DNA of 64,000 nucleotides, taken from NCBI RefSeq assembly GCF_040409955.1, contig NZ_CP123384.1, forward strand, positions 2,737,501 through 2,801,500. The letters are read 5' to 3'. Below are positions 61,403 through 64,000 of this stretch, piece by piece. The notes under the pieces are model-generated. The model was not told where the DNA came from. It did no database searches and was given only the letters and a program-made list of their open reading frames with translations. The stretch's first letter is position 1, and each line of letters starts with the position of its first letter. The position numbers and the translations under genes were made by a program. Source of the DNA: Salipiger sp. H15 (GTDB lineage Bacteria > Pseudomonadota > Alphaproteobacteria > Rhodobacterales > Rhodobacteraceae).

Positions 61403-62344
61403 TCAGAACCAGCGGCCGACGGCCATCCAGTAGAGAACCTGGGTGCCGGTGGTGGAGGTGGCGGCGAAGAAGACCGGGGTGAAGCTCGAGGCGGTGACAG
61501 CCGAGACCGAGGCCCAGGTGCTGTTGCCGCGCAGGTTCACCTGTACCGAGGGCGCGACCGTGAAGGAGGCGGGGAAGGAGATCGCCGGCTGCGCCGTGTC
61601 GTTGAAGACGGTGCCCGTGGCGGTCGAGATTGCGATCGCCTGGCTGTCGATCCGGTTCCAGCAGAGTTGCGTGCCGTCGGCGAAGCGGACGTAGGACCCG
61701 TTCGCGTTGCTGCCGTAGGTCGGGATCAGTGGCACCCATGTCGACCAGGTCACGCCGTTGTCCTGCGAGCGCCGGATGAAGGCGACCGTGCTGTTCGCCC
61801 CGAAGACGATCTGGGTCAGCCAGCTCGCCCCGTACCGGATCACCAGTACCGCGCCGCCCGTGCTGATGGGGTTCTCGGGATCGGTCGACGCGAACTGATG
61901 CACGCCCGAACTCAGGGCCTCGCTCAGAAGCTTGGCGGTCTGCTGATTGCCGGGCTGTCCCCAGCCATATGCCCCAGCGAGAAGTCCGCGCCCGGCGGTA
62001 GTGTCGTGAATTCCGGACTGGAAGGTGACGGTGCTCGGCCCCTGCAGCAGCAGCGCCCAGTACTCGGCGTTGGAGCCGGGTGCGATGCCCTGCGACGGCT
62101 GCAGCGCCTGCCAGAGCGAGCCGTTGTGCGCGCGCGTCTCGGACATGGCGATGAAATCCCCGGCCAGCCACGCCGGGCTCTCCGGATTGTCCCTCGGGAA
62201 GTATTTCCCGGTGTTCCACATCGCGAGCCAATCGGCCTTGGAGAGCGGCGACTCCCCGGCGCCGGTGACGATCTCGACATAGGCCTGGTAGCCCCGGTCG
62301 GGCGGCGCCACCGCGCCGCCGCCGATCAGATCAACGAGCGCCAT
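61403..62344 (-). CDS. Phage tail fibre-like protein
   Basis: A 313-residue protein: an N-terminal attachment segment (DRGYQAYVEIVTGAGE, SKADWLAMWNT), a beta-rich shaft with SWLTQIVFGANSTVAFIRRSQDNGVTWSTWVPL and a C-terminal beta domain (TAQPAISFPASFTVAPSVQVNLRGN). The SWLTQ...TWSTW repeat-like element is typical of tail fibre tip domains. It is probably part of host recognition. Confidence 0.78.
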   Translation of the reverse strand: MALVDLIGGGAVAPPDRGYQAYVEIVTGAGESPLSKADWLAMWNTGKYFPRDNPESPAWLAGDFIAMSETRAHNGSLWQALQPSQGIAPGSNAEYWALLLQGPSTVTFQSGIHDTTAGRGLLAGAYGWGQPGNQQTAKLLSEALSSGVHQFASTDPENPISTGGAVLVIRYGASWLTQIVFGANSTVAFIRRSQDNGVTWSTWVPLIPTYGSNANGSYVRFADGTQLCWNRIDSQAIAISTATGTVFNDTAQPAISFPASFTVAPSVQVNLRGNSTWASVSAVTASSFTPVFFAATSTTGTQVLYWMAVGRWF

Positions 62345-62379
62345 GCTCCACCTCCTTCTGCGTGGTCATGTCGGGCCCC

Positions 62380-63192
62380 TCAGACGAACTTGTTCATGCA
62401 GGCGCGCCAGTCCTGCGCGACGATCTCGGCGACCGGGCGGTCATAGGCACCACCGAGCTTGCAGGCGGCAGTCTTGTAGATCGTCGCCACGTGGTTGCCG
62501 GCGAGCTTGGTGCTGACCGGCCCCGAGGCCTGCAGCGAGGCTGGGCCATTGGGGTTCACATCCATCAGCACGCCGTTGACGAAGAGGCTGAGCTTCGTGC
62601 CCTCGCGCGCGAAGGCGATCTGCCGCGGCGAGCCCTGCCCCACGCCTTCGGTCCCGAGGACCGACTGGCCGGCGCTGCCGGTTCCCACGGCCCCGCGCGG
62701 GACGGTGCCGCCGAGCCCGAGGTCCATCCAGAGCGAGGCCGCGTTGGCATTGCTGATGCTGTCCCAGAGGATCGGCGCGTAGTTGGCGGTGTTGAACCCG
62801 GTGAGCGTCTGCTTGTCCCAGACCACAGCGAGGAAGTCGTCGTTATCGAGGTAGAAGTCCTGCGAGCCGTAGGTGAACTCGACGAAGTCCGTCACGTTGT
62901 GGGTGCCCGCGGGGAACACGAGGCCGCCGCGGCCGGCCACCTGCGTGATCGTCGCGCCGGCGTTGCGCAGCGTGCCGCCCCGGCCCTGCAGGGTCGGATC
63001 GCCCGGATCGCGCGCGAGGCTGACGAACTTCGTGCCGGTTGCCGGGATCGGCGCCTCGGTCGGGTTGCAGAACGGGTTGGTGAAGTCGAGGCACCAGACC
63101 CAGTCCTCGAGGCCAAGGATCGGGTCGCGCTCGATGCGCTGGCGGGAGGGGTCGGTGATCCGGTTGTCCGAGCGGAGGATGGTGGAGTTCAT
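62380..63192 (-). CDS. Phage tail protein with lectin-like fold
   Basis: A 270-residue protein starting MNSTILRSDNRITDPSR at 63192. The middle part (AVVWDKQTLTGFNTANYAPIL, FAREGTKLSLFVNGVLMD) looks like a concanavalin-type beta sandwich that could bind host glycans. The C-terminal Cys-bearing helix (CKLGGAYDRPVAEIVAQDW) shares the AYDRPVAEIVAQ-like end with neighbours. Assigned as tail or fibre by position. Confidence 0.65.
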   Translation of the reverse strand: MNSTILRSDNRITDPSRQRIERDPILGLEDWVWCLDFTNPFCNPTEAPIPATGTKFVSLARDPGDPTLQGRGGTLRNAGATITQVAGRGGLVFPAGTHNVTDFVEFTYGSQDFYLDNDDFLAVVWDKQTLTGFNTANYAPILWDSISNANAASLWMDLGLGGTVPRGAVGTGSAGQSVLGTEGVGQGSPRQIAFAREGTKLSLFVNGVLMDVNPNGPASLQASGPVSTKLAGNHVATIYKTAACKLGGAYDRPVAEIVAQDWRACMNKFV

Positions 63193-63203
63193 GGCATGCC
63201 CTT

Positions 63204-64000
63204 TCAGAGAACCCAGCCGCGCGCGCGCAGCTGCTCGGCGACGATTTCCGCGACGACCTGGTAGCCCGCGGCGTTGAGGTGGAGGTTGTCCGTCCGGAGG
63301 CTGGACGGCGGGACGTCGTTGGCGATGTCGGTCAGGTCCTGCGCGGTGGGCGCGATCCAGGCCCGGGTCAGCCCCTCGCTGATCAGCAGGCGGCGGATGT
63401 CGACGAACTCGCCCGGATAGGTGGCCTCGAGGTCGGCGTTCAGCCCGGTGATCGTGGCGTAGCGCGCGCCGCCAACATGCTCCTCGGCATCGTAGTCGCC
63501 GTTCAGCACCGACAGCACGAGGAAGCGGCGGTTCCCCCGGTCGAGCTGGGACACGCAAAGGGCGATATGCGCCTTGATCGTGTCCGGGTCGGCGTTGTTG
63601 TTCCGGCCGAGCCAGAGGATGTCGATGCCGCCCTGCTTCAGCGCCTCGGTAAAGCGCATCGGCGATTGCGCCGGGCAGGTCACCGGAAGGTTGGTGCTGC
63701 CCGTCGGGGTGAAGGTGTAGACTTCGGCCGTCGAGGGCGGCCCGCCCGTCGCCGTGCGCCTGAGCACGCCCTCGACGCCCTGGATCGTCACGATGGCCTT
63801 GCGCTCGAGATTGCCGGACTGGGACGAGAGCGGGAATGGCTGATCCTTGTCCGGCGCCATGCCGCCCGAGGTCGCGAGCGTCACGCCCTCGATGGCGGTG
63901 ATCGTGTTGGCCCCGTTCACGATCTGGTTGCCGGCGAGCGTCACGCGCGGCACCTTCCCGCCCTGGCGCATCGAGATCTGCGTCGAGGTCTGCGCGCCGA
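63204..64000 (-). CDS. SGNH/GDSL-type phage tail protein, 5' end outside window
   Basis: At least 265 residues; the reading frame is open past base 64000, so the start is not seen. It has an SGNH-hydrolase-like C-terminal half: ILWLGRNNNADPDTIK (Asn-bearing block) and the final DNLHLNAAGYQVVAEIVAEQL with the DxxH pair of the family. The first Gly-Asp-Ser block is not clear (PVTCPAQSPM region), so activity is uncertain. Such domains remove acetyl groups from host surface polysaccharides. Confidence 0.75.
   Translation of the reverse strand, partial: GAQTSTQISMRQGGKVPRVTLAGNQIVNGANTITAIEGVTLATSGGMAPDKDQPFPLSSQSGNLERKAIVTIQGVEGVLRRTATGGPPSTAEVYTFTPTGSTNLPVTCPAQSPMRFTEALKQGGIDILWLGRNNNADPDTIKAHIALCVSQLDRGNRRFLVLSVLNGDYDAEEHVGGARYATITGLNADLEATYPGEFVDIRRLLISEGLTRAWIAPTAQDLTDIANDVPPSSLRTDNLHLNAAGYQVVAEIVAEQLRARGWVL

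Noticed and set aside
58376..64000. Gene transfer agent instead of prophage
   Set aside because: The endolysin-fibre order next to a tRNA-site fragment and IS cargo does not match the conserved Rhodobacter GTA gene order, and no GTA hallmark gene is seen.

Overview
The window is GC-rich alphaproteobacterial chromosome, most likely a marine Rhodobacteraceae (roseobacter-group) strain. The evidence is the gene content: a B12-dependent class II ribonucleotide reductase, a corrinoid homocysteine methyltransferase stored as separate BmtB- and BmtC-like proteins, a GAAC-N7-GAAC SOS box on lexA, a two-domain cold shock protein, an L21 with a helix-hairpin-helix tail, and trp genes split between trpE and trpGDC. 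The species cannot be fixed from the sequence alone.

About 1-51.6 kb is ordinary housekeeping chromosome. In order: a liv-type branched-chain amino acid ABC operon (1-4.8 kb); a CsbD-like stress protein, an XRE-cupin regulator and a divergent acyl-CoA ligase (5-7.6 kb); nrdJ with an upstream NrdR-type box, tRNA-Pro, a DUF192 protein, a cold shock protein and pdxH (7.7-13.6 kb); fabI, gpt, a divergent HxlR/quinone-oxidoreductase-like pair, an aminotransferase, a PpiD-like chaperone and trpE (13.7-21.3 kb); sodC and a rhomboid-unrelated M50 site-2 protease (22.5-24.3 kb); a split methionine synthase neighbourhood with BmtB, BmtC and DUF1638 (24.4-28.7 kb); trpG-trpD-ung-trpC-moaC-moeA followed by lexA and convergent comEC (30.6-38.3 kb); gltX and gltA (38.4-41.2 kb); an HTH-citrate-synthase fusion with a CoA transferase and an enoyl-CoA hydratase (41.2-44.6 kb); ccmH and ccmF (45.4-47.8 kb); rpmA and rplU (48.6-49.4 kb); and tRNA-Ser (50.7 kb).

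At 51867-51919 there is a displaced 3' fragment of a tRNA-Leu gene, cut exactly at the anticodon loop. Everything to its right looks acquired and I read it as the end of an integrated prophage or island that continues past base 64000. From 58.4 to 64 kb are phage late genes, all on the minus strand: SGNH-type tail protein, tail and tail-fibre-like proteins, a small membrane protein with a coiled coil, a GH108 endolysin, a DUF6527-like protein and a holin-like protein.

Between the attachment site and the lysis genes (51.9-58.3 kb) lies an accessory cargo zone on the plus strand, partly with much lower GC. It holds an AAA-type ATPase fused to a C-terminal TIR domain, IS5-family debris, then a tightly coupled three-gene operon (85, 303 and 411 residues). 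The last gene of that operon has the ATP-binding and phosphohistidine swivel domains of PEP synthase or rifampin phosphotransferase but no acceptor domain. A defective IS5-group element with TTAG target duplications follows. This cargo zone, particularly the three-gene phosphotransferase-like operon beside a TIR protein, is the best candidate for an undescribed defence or stress system here.
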